The notes below the pieces were generated by a model, which was not told the origin of the DNA, did no database searches, and was given only the letters and a program-made list of their open reading frames with translations. Shown here one piece after another: positions 44,696 through 52,784 of a DNA stretch of 54,176 nucleotides. A program made the translations under genes and the position numbers. Numbering within the stretch: the stretch's first letter is position 1; each line of letters opens with the position of its first letter. Source of the stretch: Perkinsus olseni (lineage: Eukaryota > Perkinsozoa > Perkinsida > Perkinsidae). The stretch lies in NCBI GenBank assembly GCA_013115135.1, contig JABANP010000365.1, forward strand, positions 1 to 54,176, in the 5' to 3' direction.

Positions 44696-44777
44696 TTCGT
44701 AGTCGGCATGTGAACAGCTACTTTCGTGAAGAACAGCTACAGAGAACGAATTGGACAATATTTTTCGTAGCTCGTTC

Positions 44778-44846
44778 TGGTGTGAGCTCAGTAGTAGAGC
44801 GGCTGACTGCAGATCAGCAGGTCCTCGGCTCAAACCGGGCGCGCCC
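44778..44846 (+). pseudogene. tRNA-Cys-like copy 20
   Basis: Short by two bases at the acceptor/D-arm junction (TGGTGTGAGCTC), with altered D-loop and T-arm. Confidence 0.6.
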
Positions 44847-44927
44847 TTTGTAGTCGGTATGTGAGCAGTTATTTTCGTGAAGAACAGCTACAGAAAACGA
44901 ATTGAACTTATTCTTTGAGGCTCATTC

Positions 44928-44998
44928 GGGTGTGTAGCTCAGTGGTAGAGCGGCTGACTGCAGATCAGTAGGTCCTCGGTTCAAATCCGGGGGCGCCC
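44928..44998 (+). tRNA. tRNA-Cys-like (GCA), array copy 21
   Basis: Anticodon stem GCTGA/TCAGT (one wobble); acceptor 3' strand GGCGCCC has one mismatch. Last copy before the retrotransposon. Confidence 0.6.
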
Positions 44999-45076
44999 TT
45001 CGCAGTCGGTATGTGAACAGCTATTTTCGTGAAGAACAGCTACAGAAAACGAATTGGACAATATTTTTCGTAGCTC

Positions 45077-45293
45077 TTCAATCTCTCCTGCTCCGGCACC
45101 GGTATATCCACTGTACCCACCCAAAGCATCGCTAACTCGACGCTCCCACCCTTGGCTGCAGAAAACCAGACCATTGAGCGACCATGTGTATCCCAGAGCA
45201 AACGACATCCTACACAGCGGTCATGGCTTGCGGTGCAGCCATGACTACAGCCAATCGTGATTAGCCAAACCTCTCGCTCAATGGAACCTGCCC
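45077..45293. repeat. Split direct repeat B2 (element terminus)
   Basis: 217 bp, beginning TTCAATCTCTCCTGCTCCGG. Matches B1 apart from a couple of substitutions and a missing 28-bp palindromic block. Confidence 0.88.
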
Positions 45294-45312
45294 TCGGGCG
45301 GTAGAGGGTGGG

Positions 45313-45533
45313 AAAAAAAGATCGGACAATCTCAGACGCAACTAACAGACGAGTGAATTAAATAGGTAACATCACCTCGACTCTCAGACCTAGTTAGTAA
45401 TGTACGATGCAAACACATGCCGTATCGTCAACTCATCATCGACATCACCCAGCTGCCAGATCTTGCCCACTTGCAAATCCTCCGTCCCCTCGCGCCGATC
45501 TTGAACTCTTAAGCAAGGGTCCTTGCTTTTCCA
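45313..45533. repeat. Split direct repeat A2 (internal)
   Basis: 221 bp starting AAAAAAAGATCGGACAATCT; appears identical to A1 at 50721-50941. It directly abuts B1, so A2-B1 reproduces the joint that would form if the element's two ends were fused in a circle. Confidence 0.9.
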
Positions 45534-45778
45534 TTCAATCTCTCCTGCTCCGGCACCGGTATATCCACTGTACCCACCCAAAGTATCGCTAACTCGACGC
45601 TCCCACCCTTGGCTGCAGAAAACCAGACCATTGAGCGACCATGTGTATCCCGGAGCAAACGACATCCTACACAGCGGTCATGGCTTGCGGTGCAGCCATG
45701 ACTACAGCCAATCGTGATTACTAATCACGATTGGCTAATCACTGATTAGCCAAACCTCTCGCTCAATGGAACCTGCCC
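45534..45778. repeat. Split direct repeat B1 (internal)
   Basis: 245 bp, 28 bp longer than B2 owing to a palindromic insert at about 45708-45751. Confidence 0.88.
45706..45751. repeat. Double palindrome inside B1
   Basis: AGCCAATCGTGATTA (45706-45720) and its complement (45722-45736) form a 15-bp stem with a 1-nt centre. GGCTAATCA/TGATTAGCC (45733-45741, 45743-45751) forms an overlapping second stem. Confidence 0.8.
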
Positions 45779-45916
45779 AAACCGAGCCCCCCCGGTTAAC
45801 GCAGCCAAGGGTCATCCTCATCAAGGTATTCGTCTCTCAGCCAGTCACCATCTGTATCTCCCTCCGCCTGGCTCTCCCGGACTTCCTCTTCCCGTTTCGC
45901 TTTCACAGGTGTCAAT

Positions 45917-46795
45917 TCACTCCTCGGCGCTGGCGTCATCCTCATCCCCAATACCCTGTACATCTGTTGGCGCGGCATGGCTCGGCAACATCGGTTGACC
46001 TTTCGATGACACGACCCTGTTTGGGTAACCTCGACTGTCCGATATGTATGACTCCCTGGCGTACCGGTCGATGCAATCACTACTCCACCGACCGAACTTT
46101 TTTACTTTGCTCCTATCAATTCCGGCCTCTATCATCCATTGGCATCCGCCTGCTCTCATACTATGCAACGAATATGATCGCCACTCCTGAACCCCCGCCT
46201 TTGATAGATCTCTCTTCAGGGCCTCCCGGAAGTATCTTTGAGCCCAGGGCTCCCCTGCCTCGTTGACGCAGAGTCGATCCGACGCAGTTCCACCCTGGAT
46301 AGACCTGACTTTGAGCAGGAATTCGGCCGCTCGAACAGGGCATATCAGCTCAACACTATCATCACCTGATTCAAGTCTACCCAGCCGGCGTGCGGTCCCG
46401 CACTGCTGCTGGTCAGTCTTAGACCCTTTTATATATATTGATACACCTTCGGGGTCCACGTGGATGTCGCTAATGTTCACACTCAGCAATTCCTCTCCTC
46501 TTAATAGGAACCACGTCCCCAGGGCATAGCAAGCGACCCGTATCCTCCCGCTAATGCCTGCTGCTGCCGTAGCTAGGCTTCGCAGAACCTCTAACGTCAT
46601 GGGTCTCGCCTGCCTAGGGGGAGATTTCACCGCCGCATCCAGTTCGGCGGCGTGGCCCGGTCTAGAGAGACGACGCGCCCGCTTGGCATTACCTCTTGCT
46701 GGCGATCTTGCCGCACTGGGACGCATTTGGACATATATGAACGACCCCAACCTCGCAACCGACGACCGATGGGGGGAAAGCCAACGCACCCACAT
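45917..46795 (-). CDS. Tyrosine recombinase of the retrotransposon
   Basis: Phage-integrase-type catalytic domain of about 290 residues. All expected active-site residues are visible: Arg in FLLRGEELLSV, Lys in IKGSKTDQQ, the HxxR box in SLHSMRAGG, and the nucleophile Tyr in GRWSSDCIDRYARE. In DIRS/Ngaro-type elements this enzyme integrates a circular DNA copy, replacing the DDE integrase of other LTR elements. The core-binding N-terminal domain looks short; part of it may be encoded in the 475-nt gap before this ORF. The acidic C-terminal tail (GIGDEDDASAEE) is typical of a free end. It is the most downstream gene of the element. Confidence 0.88.
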   Translation of the reverse strand: MWVRWLSPHRSSVARLGSFIYVQMRPSAARSPARGNAKRARRLSRPGHAAELDAAVKSPPRQARPMTLEVLRSLATAAAGISGRIRVACYALGTWFLLRGEELLSVNISDIHVDPEGVSIYIKGSKTDQQQCGTARRLGRLESGDDSVELICPVRAAEFLLKVRSIQGGTASDRLCVNEAGEPWAQRYFREALKRDLSKAGVQEWRSYSLHSMRAGGCQWMIEAGIDRSKVKKFGRWSSDCIDRYARESYISDSRGYPNRVVSSKGQPMLPSHAAPTDVQGIGDEDDASAEE

Positions 46796-47270
46796 GAACC
46801 CTTCCCACCATCAGTCACAAGGTTAGACCCCCCCGATCCGCGCAACTAGCGGTGCTAGTCTTAGACTAGTACCCTAGCACTAAGTCAGCTCGCCCTGTAA
46901 CGGGCAGCCTGCTCACTCGGGAAAAAGGGAACAACCCTCAGCCCCCTGGCTGACCTGCGTGACAACTAGCCTAGCTGTTGCCACAGACAAATTCGCGCAT
47001 GTTATAGAGGAATCCGACGTGAATAGAGGAGCCGCCTGCTACACTCTTTCAACGCAACCGTATCCTCCGATAACGTAAAAAAAATGCTGAAACCGAACCC
47101 TCCCACCAGAAGGGCAGAATGAAAGGAAACCCCTGCACAGCGACCCCAGTGAGGATCCGTCCGGACATCCTAAGCCAGCCAGCCGTCCGGAAACAACACG
47201 TAACAGTAATACTCAGCCACAATTAATTGAAGGAATACAGGGCGAGCATCCTCTGCCCCTTCAGACAGAC

Positions 47271-49349
47271 TCACGCAATCATCCAGAACTTCTCGTCACG
47301 CGGCGGACATACGGTACGGCTTGCGCCCCTCAATTCCACCGGAATACCGCCAGAGGACAGAGGTGCTGCCATTCGGCTCAGCCTATCAGCAATACCGTTG
47401 GCACAACCACTAACGTGGGAGTACGACATCGAAAGGACTCTCATATCACAGGCGCACTCCCATGCAAACTCCGCCATTATCGCATTGACGGATGGGGAGC
47501 TAGATCTCAGCTTGAGCGCCGCACCAATTGCCGTCCGAAAGTCACTGCGACATAGTAGAGACACTGACAGAGGCAGCCGCTTCCTCCATAACCGCACACC
47601 AACCAGCAGGGCAAGCGCCTCCCACAGACCCTGATATCTATGATCGCCAACCGCGGCTCCGAACTTCTCCACGTCATGCTGCGAAATCGTGTCGTGGAAG
47701 TAGTATTCAATAGAGCCATCGATAGATAGAAAACCACCGAGGCCCCACGGGGAGGCGTCGACAACCAGCTCAGCCACCGGCCCCGGCTCAGATGGAAGCC
47801 AGTACTCCCTCGAAAAGAGCCGCTCGGACGCCTCCGCCACACGGTGCGCTCTCTCCAGGAAGCATTTGAACCACAGCAACGACCGCCGAACAGAGCTCAC
47901 TAGGACCCAACTGGGGGATTTCCGACATTTACCTTCAGCAGCACTGACTGCCTTCCAGAGTGGTCCCAAGAGGGAATGGACGAAGGGGACCACTTGGCCA
48001 GACCAACACAGCTTGCCGCATAGCCGCCGAAGCAGTTTGGAGCAAACAGCAGGCCCAGAAGACAGAGCCTTCTCAGCCAGCTCCAACATACTTAGGAGCT
48101 TGTCTGACGGGACAGATACACGCAGGCAACTGCTCCTGACTGAAAACCGGAATCCGATCCATGTCAGGTTTGTTCCCCGTTGGAATTTGTGGTGGCTGTA
48201 GGGCAGTCCCAGAGCACCCCAAAGAAGAATAGGCAAGGCGAACAACACCGTTCTCCTCTCCGCAGACAGTGCATGGACTGCAATGTTGGGATCATCAACA
48301 AAGCAAGATATGCGGCCTTCACTTGGCTTATAGAGCAATTGCCCCCACCGGCACGCCGCGCTGGAATAACGGCACCAGACCAGGGGACTGGATTTCACGC
48401 CGAACATGAGGACGTGGAATAAAATCCAGACCCCCTGGAAGAAACAAATGTGAAACCTCCGCTCAGCCGAATTGATGGGAATCAATTTGAAGGCGTTCTG
48501 AAAGTCGGCCGATAGACACTCAATTCCCGACCAACCGCCAATCTCAGCCAGTTCGTGGACATTCTGAACCGCATCCGCGATCCTCGGTAAGACTATCCTC
48601 TCCGAACACTTCACCAACGTATTTGAACGGTTTTCCCTGGCATCACAGATAAGCCGAAACTTGGGAGGTGAGGTATGAGGTTTGGTAGCCAGGGCGATCT
48701 TCGTGACAACGATATCCTTGCTACCGACAGCCTCGCAGAGAGCATCCACGTTGTCGAAGAAAGAGCAGAACCCAGCCTGCCGTTCGTTCTTGAGCAACGC
48801 CCAAGTATTGTCTGGGTCGGACTCCGCGGAACGGTAGTTAGAACAGGACGTCGGGGATGCCGATACATGGGACTCGACCCAGTCTCTCCATTCGTCATCG
48901 GCAGGAGCGTCGGCCGTCGTGGACGCCGGGAACCATCCACCAGGAGACAGGTCCCTAGAAATACCAACAGGCGCTCCCTCGCGGAGCCACTCATGTAGAT
49001 CAGAGTCGCCGTCACCCGCCAGTTCACCGACGATCCTCCACAAACCCGGCCTCAGGGGGGTGTTTGGATTGGACTGAACCTTGTCAGACGCAGAAGCCCG
49101 CCCGATTCGGACAATCGCATTGCGGGCCTCCTCAACCACTGACTCCGGCAAGGCCGAGAACGTACCATCCTCGCCTAGTGCAGCCTTGACGGCATCCATG
49201 TTTTTAGTAATAATATCTTCAAATGCGGTGCGTAGCTTGCTCATCCTCACACGACCGTCGGGGAGAAACTTAGTAGCGTCGTACGCACGACGGAGACCAC
49301 TAGCATATTCAGGGATAGAAGGAGACTTAGTATTGCTACATGTCAACAA
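47271..49349 (-). CDS. Reverse transcriptase-RNase H of the retrotransposon
   Basis: About 692 codons. The RT palm has SADFQNAFKLIPI (motif A Asp) and CFVDDPNI (the YxDD box as FVDD), preceded by a PKFRLICDARENRSN basic patch typical of DIRS-type RT. RNase H follows with LVVDASPWGLGGFL (Asp), GLWEALALL (Glu), RSDFRTAIGA (Asp) and SHVSGCANGIADRLSR (His/Asn/Asp). Every catalytic position is intact, so the enzyme could be active. The N-terminal 200 residues are unassigned. It begins 88 nt after the gag ORF ends and is followed by the recombinase. Its frame is continuous with no stop. Confidence 0.9.
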   Translation of the reverse strand: MLTCSNTKSPSIPEYASGLRRAYDATKFLPDGRVRMSKLRTAFEDIITKNMDAVKAALGEDGTFSALPESVVEEARNAIVRIGRASASDKVQSNPNTPLRPGLWRIVGELAGDGDSDLHEWLREGAPVGISRDLSPGGWFPASTTADAPADDEWRDWVESHVSASPTSCSNYRSAESDPDNTWALLKNERQAGFCSFFDNVDALCEAVGSKDIVVTKIALATKPHTSPPKFRLICDARENRSNTLVKCSERIVLPRIADAVQNVHELAEIGGWSGIECLSADFQNAFKLIPINSAERRFHICFFQGVWILFHVLMFGVKSSPLVWCRYSSAACRWGQLLYKPSEGRISCFVDDPNIAVHALSAERRTVLFALPILLWGALGLPYSHHKFQRGTNLTWIGFRFSVRSSCLRVSVPSDKLLSMLELAEKALSSGPAVCSKLLRRLCGKLCWSGQVVPFVHSLLGPLWKAVSAAEGKCRKSPSWVLVSSVRRSLLWFKCFLERAHRVAEASERLFSREYWLPSEPGPVAELVVDASPWGLGGFLSIDGSIEYYFHDTISQHDVEKFGAAVGDHRYQGLWEALALLVGVRLWRKRLPLSVSLLCRSDFRTAIGAALKLRSSSPSVNAIMAEFAWECACDMRVLSMSYSHVSGCANGIADRLSRMAAPLSSGGIPVELRGASRTVCPPRDEKFWMIA

Positions 49350-49436
49350 CGGCCGGCCGTCGCTTTCGGCCGATGAATCATTAGTGCAATAATCAGTAGA
49401 CGAGAGAACAGAAGGGGGGCCGCCGAAGGCCGCGAC

Positions 49437-50720
49437 TCAGGCACGCCGCGCCCGGTTCTCAGGTGGGGCTCCCTCAGGCTTGCTTCCTGCCAGCTCGCCC
49501 TTCGATGCCACCGACGCTCTTGCCGCTGCTGCCTTGGGGCACAGGTTTCGACCGCGAGGAAGATCATGTCGGCCCTTACAGCCCTGGCACAGGTGGATGC
49601 GGCCATCCTTGCACTTGTCCCCTGTGTGACGACCGTCCTGGTAAGCATAGCAGAATTGCTGACTCACGTCCTTCGACGCTCTTTGCCTCGGGTCACGGCC
49701 TTTTCCCGACTTTTGGGGACCCTCCTTATCCGTGAAATGAAAGCGCATAACCTTGTGGTCTACGTGGCACCTCCAAAACGCCGCATCGTCAGCAGCCAAT
49801 ACGAAGCACTCACCCCACGACAGTTGGGGATTCGCGTCTCTGTATGAACCGATGTGAGAGCTCCGCATGACCTCATCGGCTTCAACCACCACAGACCAGT
49901 AGTCGCCAAAGGTCTCAGTAAGACCCTCAACTGCACTCTTGTAACGCTCGAAGTCAGCGAAGCTGCCCTGCTTCAGCATCACCATAGCATGCTTGAAGAT
50001 GACGAAGCTTTCCCTCCACTGTGCCAAAGAGGGCGTTGAGACCGAGATCACTTTCGTCGGAACGCCGTCATCCAAAGTCCATCTCTTAGTCTTCTCCTCT
50101 CTCAGCCTCTTTCGCTGGCCCGGAGTCCACACTCGGAAATCGACGAACGGAGACTCATCCTCTAACAGTCGAGACTGGAGCGCCGACAGTTGTTCCCGGG
50201 TCGGGATCTGGGGAACCGGAACATCGCCATAAAGCTGCTTGAAGAACTTCAGACGCGAACTATAGTCCTCAATCGCCAACAGCGCGAACGAGCCGTCGTC
50301 AACGGAATCCACAAACAAACTCATTTTGAGGCGTTTGGGCTCTACCTGCTGTGCGCCAGATGGGGCCGCCCTTGCACCGCCAGCCGCCGGGGTGCCGGCC
50401 TCCATAGTAGTGCGTGACGCCAGTAGGAGCCCACACTGTTCCCGACAGAGATCATACAGCAGCATTACCTTGCCCTTCTGCACCGCATTGTCGAGGGAGT
50501 TTACTGCAGTTGTTACCGCTTTAGCGTTAACGAAGGCAAAATTGGAAATGAGCGGCATGCAGTCCTTCGCGCCGCCGAGCGCTACCGAGACCTTCTCCCA
50601 TGTCTTATCGTCAACATCCGCCTTCCCCTTCAGATCTTCGATGGAGATCCTCGCGCGATCAACTCTGCCCATGAGAGAAGACTTGGACGACCCCGAACTC
50701 GATTTTTTGGCTGGATCCAT
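49437..50720 (-). CDS. Gag-like protein of the retrotransposon
   Basis: 427 codons starting at an ATG directly adjacent to repeat A1. The N-terminus (DPAKKSSSGSSKSSLMGRVD) is Ser/Lys-rich and the middle is helical. A C-terminal Cys/His module has C(x)nH(x)4C spacing in CYAYQDGRHTGDKC, then CQGCKGRHDLPRGRNLC, like nucleic-acid-binding knuckles of DIRS/Ngaro gag proteins. A basic region (GKGRDPRQRASKD) precedes it. It would coat the element RNA. There is little primary similarity to other Gags that I can name, so the call rests on position and the Cys/His module. Confidence 0.82.
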   Translation of the reverse strand: MDPAKKSSSGSSKSSLMGRVDRARISIEDLKGKADVDDKTWEKVSVALGGAKDCMPLISNFAFVNAKAVTTAVNSLDNAVQKGKVMLLYDLCREQCGLLLASRTTMEAGTPAAGGARAAPSGAQQVEPKRLKMSLFVDSVDDGSFALLAIEDYSSRLKFFKQLYGDVPVPQIPTREQLSALQSRLLEDESPFVDFRVWTPGQRKRLREEKTKRWTLDDGVPTKVISVSTPSLAQWRESFVIFKHAMVMLKQGSFADFERYKSAVEGLTETFGDYWSVVVEADEVMRSSHIGSYRDANPQLSWGECFVLAADDAAFWRCHVDHKVMRFHFTDKEGPQKSGKGRDPRQRASKDVSQQFCYAYQDGRHTGDKCKDGRIHLCQGCKGRHDLPRGRNLCPKAAAARASVASKGELAGSKPEGAPPENRARRA

Positions 50721-50941
50721 AAAAAAAGATCGGACAATCTCAGACGCAACTAACAGACGAGTGAATTAAATAGGTAACATCACCTCGACTCTCAGACCTA
50801 GTTAGTAATGTACGATGCAAACACATGCCGTATCGTCAACTCATCATCGACATCACCCAGCTGCCAGATCTTGCCCACTTGCAAATCCTCCGTCCCCTCG
50901 CGCCGATCTTGAACTCTTAAGCAAGGGTCCTTGCTTTTCCA
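50721..50941. repeat. Split direct repeat A1 (element terminus)
   Basis: 221 bp identical by eye to A2 at 45313-45533; ends TTGCTTTTCCA at the satellite junction. Confidence 0.9.
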
Positions 50942-50946
50942 GTTCT

Positions 50947-51015
50947 GGTGTGAGCTCAGTAGTAGAGCGGCTGACTGCAGATCAGCAGGTACTCGGCTCA
51001 AACCCGGGCGCGCCC
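50947..51015 (+). pseudogene. tRNA-Cys-like copy 22
   Basis: Same two-base-short acceptor/D-arm junction as copy 20; first copy after the retrotransposon. Confidence 0.6.
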
Positions 51016-51096
51016 TTTGTAGTCGGTATGTGAACAGCTATTTTCGTGAAGAACAGCTACAGAAAACGAATTGAACTTATTCTTTGAGGCTCATTC

Positions 51097-51167
51097 GGGT
51101 GTGTAGCTCAGTGGGAGAGCGGCTAACTGCAGATCAGCAGGTCCTCGGATCAAATCCGGGCGCGCAC
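51097..51167 (+). pseudogene. tRNA-Cys-like copy 23
   Basis: GCA anticodon, but anticodon-stem, T-loop (ATCAAAT) and acceptor (CGCGCAC) defects. Confidence 0.6.
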
Positions 51168-51248
51168 TTCGTAGTCGGTATGTAAACAGCTACTCTTGTG
51201 AAGAACAGCTACAAAAAACGAGATGGACTTATTTTTTGGGGCTCGTTC

Positions 51249-51319
51249 GGGTGTAAAGCTCAGTGGGAGAGCGGCTAACTGCAGATCAGCAGGTCCTCGG
51301 TTCGTATCCGGGCGCGCCC
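51249..51319 (+). pseudogene. tRNA-Cys-like copy 24
   Basis: Acceptor begins GGGTGTA; anticodon stem has one mismatch. Confidence 0.6.
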
Positions 51320-51400
51320 TTTGTAGTCGGTGTGAACAGCTATTTTCTCGAAGAACAGCTACAGAAGACGAACTGGACTTATTTTTTCGCAGCTCATTTT

Positions 51401-51471
51401 GGGTGTGTAGCTCAGTGGTAGAGCGGCTGACTGCAGATCAGCAGGTCCTCGGTTCAACTCCGGGCGCGCCC
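51401..51471 (+). tRNA. tRNA-Cys (GCA), array copy 25
   Basis: All stems pair; only the T-loop (TTCAACT) differs from consensus. Confidence 0.88.
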
Positions 51472-51552
51472 TTCGTAGTCGGTATGTGAACAGCTATTTT
51501 CGTGAAGAACAGCTACAGAAAACGAATTGAACTTATTCTTTGAGGCTCATTC

Positions 51553-51623
51553 GGGTGTGTAGCTCAGTGGTAGAGCGGCTGACTGGAGATTAGCAGGTCC
51601 TCGGATCAAATCCGGGCGCGCAC
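51553..51623 (+). pseudogene. tRNA-Cys-derived copy 26, GGA anticodon
   Basis: Loop CTGGAGA (Ser-type anticodon) with a broken T-loop and acceptor mismatch. Confidence 0.6.
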
Positions 51624-51707
51624 TTCGTAGTCGGTATGTGAACAGCTATTTTTCGTGAAGAACAGCTACAAAAAAACGAGATGGACTTATTTTTTTGGGG
51701 CTCGTTC

Positions 51708-51779
51708 GGGTGTAAAAAGCTCAGTGGGAGAGCGGCTAACTGCAGAGCAGCAGGTCCTCGGTTCGTATCCGGGCGCGCC
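51708..51779 (+). pseudogene. tRNA-Cys-like copy 27
   Basis: Two extra A's before the D-arm, damaged anticodon stem (GAGCAGC) and a shortened acceptor. Confidence 0.55.
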
Positions 51780-51860
51780 TTTTTGTAGTCGGTGTGAACA
51801 GCTATTTTCTCGAAGAACAGCTACAGAAGACGAACTGGACTTATTTTTCGTAGCTCATTC

Positions 51861-51931
51861 GGGTGTGTAGCTCAGTGGTAGAGCGGCTGACTGCAGATCA
51901 GCAGGTCCTCGGTTCAAATGCGGGAGTGCCC
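51861..51931 (+). tRNA. tRNA-Cys-like (GCA), array copy 28
   Basis: One T-stem and one acceptor mismatch (AGTGCCC). Confidence 0.5.
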
Positions 51932-52014
51932 TTCGTAGTCGGTATGTGAACAGCTACTTTCGTGAAGAACGGCTACAGAAAACGAATTGGACAATATTTT
52001 TCGTAGCTCGTTCT

Positions 52015-52083
52015 GGTGTGAGCTCAGTGGTAGAGCGGCTGACTGCAGATCAGAAGGTCCTCGGTTCAAATCCGGGCGCGCAC
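52015..52083 (+). pseudogene. tRNA-Cys-like copy 29
   Basis: Short acceptor/D-arm junction as copies 20 and 22; anticodon stem 3' strand mutated (TCAGA). Confidence 0.55.
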
Positions 52084-52164
52084 TTCGTAGTCGGTATGTA
52101 AACAGCTACTCTTGTGAAGAACAGCTACAAAAAACAAGATGGACTTATTTTTTGGGGCTCGTTC

Positions 52165-52235
52165 GGGTGTAAAGCTCAGTGGGAGAGCGGCTAACTGCAG
52201 ATCAGCAGGTCCTCGGTTCGTATCCGGGCGCGCCC
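52165..52235 (+). pseudogene. tRNA-Cys-like copy 30
   Basis: Acceptor begins GGGTGTA, as copy 24. Confidence 0.6.
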
Positions 52236-52314
52236 TTTGTAGTCGGTGTGAACAGCTATTTTCTCGAAGAACAGCTACAGAAGACGAACTGGACTTATTT
52301 TTCGCAGCTCATTT

Positions 52315-52385
52315 GGGTGTGAAGCTCAGTGGTAGAGCGGCTGACTGTAGATCAGCAAGTCCTCGGTTCAACTCCGGGTGCGCCC
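52315..52385 (+). tRNA. tRNA with Cys body and GTA (Tyr) anticodon, copy 31
   Basis: All four stems pair (acceptor GGGTGTG/TGCGCCC, T-arm CTCGG TTCAACT CCGGG), but the anticodon loop is CTGTAGA, which would read Tyr codons. Confidence 0.65.
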
Positions 52386-52466
52386 TTCATAGTCGGTATG
52401 TGAACAGCTATTTTCGTGAAGAACAGCTACAGAAAACGAGATGGACTTATTCTTCATGGCTCATTC

Positions 52467-52515
52467 GGGTGTGTAGCTCAGTGGTAGAGCGGCTGACTGC
52501 AGATCAGCAGGTCCT
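52467..52515 (+). pseudogene. tRNA-Cys-like copy 32, truncated
   Basis: Consensus through the anticodon arm, then the array stops and unrelated sequence begins. Confidence 0.75.
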
Positions 52516-52571
52516 TAGCTTCCGATGGTAACCTCCGATCCGGCCGAACCCTCCATCTTTTGGAAGTGTGC

Positions 52572-52783
52572 AATGCACACTGTGCATTTCCCGGGAAGCG
52601 TCAGAACATTGTACTCATTGAGCACCCGGCTTTGGAACTACCAGTAGATTAGCTGTGCGACCGCTCGAGGTTTCCTTGAATCGACCTCTGGTCTACTCGC
52701 CTGAGGCGAGTCACCTCTTAGTCTCGTAGGTGGTCCATTACCAGATTTGGATCAGAAAGAGGGGATAACGCCTGTCGTTATCC
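52572..52783. repeat. Three consecutive hairpins after the satellite
   Basis: AATGCACA/TGTGCATT (52572-52588, 1-nt centre), ACTCGCCT/AGGCGAGT around a single G near 52694-52710, and GGATAACG/CGTTATCC (52763-52783, CCTGT loop). All stems are perfect 8-bp pairings within about 210 nt, directly before a possible ATG at 52785. Confidence 0.6.
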
Positions 52784-52784
52784 G

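Larger units (their letters stand above)
41786..45076. repeat. 152-bp tRNA-Cys satellite array, left block
   Basis: Twenty-one monomers, nearly all 150-154 bp, each have a 71-nt tRNA-Cys-like half and an 81-nt spacer (core GTGAACAGCTATTTTCGTG, then GAAGAACAGCTAC). Spacer and tRNA halves are about equally conserved. Variant monomers recur about every 6-7 units: for example those starting 42193-42649 match those starting 43258-43714, so larger blocks have duplicated. The spacer holds a TTTT about 27 nt past each tRNA that could end Pol III transcripts. The retrotransposon splits the array at 45076/45077. Confidence 0.93.
45077..50941 (-). mobile_element. Full-length Ngaro/PAT-type tyrosine-recombinase retrotransposon
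   Basis: Read on the minus strand the order is A1 (50941-50721), gag, RT-RNase H, recombinase, B1 (45778-45534), A2 (45533-45313), B2 (45293-45077). This split direct repeat layout is diagnostic of PAT/Ngaro-type elements. I see no methyltransferase domain of the DIRS kind. All three ORFs are open with catalytic residues, and the two A repeats appear identical over 221 bp, so insertion looks recent. The flanks GTAGCTC and GTTCTGGTGTG rejoin without gap or duplication into sequence present in the neighbouring satellite unit at 44768-44783, so there is no target-site duplication, as expected for a recombinase-integrated circle. It lies a few bases upstream of a tRNA-like copy. Confidence 0.92.
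50942..52516. repeat. 152-bp tRNA-Cys satellite array, right block
   Basis: Eleven more monomers continue the array in the same orientation and phase. This block has more decayed copies than the left block and ends abruptly inside the tRNA half at about 52515. Confidence 0.92.

Noticed and set aside
46263..49392. Plus-strand ORFs across the retrotransposon
   Set aside because: They are antisense shadows of the recombinase and RT genes, whose catalytic motifs are all on the minus strand.
41786..52516. CRISPR array
   Set aside because: Monomers are 152 bp with conserved spacers and contain tRNA genes; CRISPR arrays have short repeats and unique spacers.
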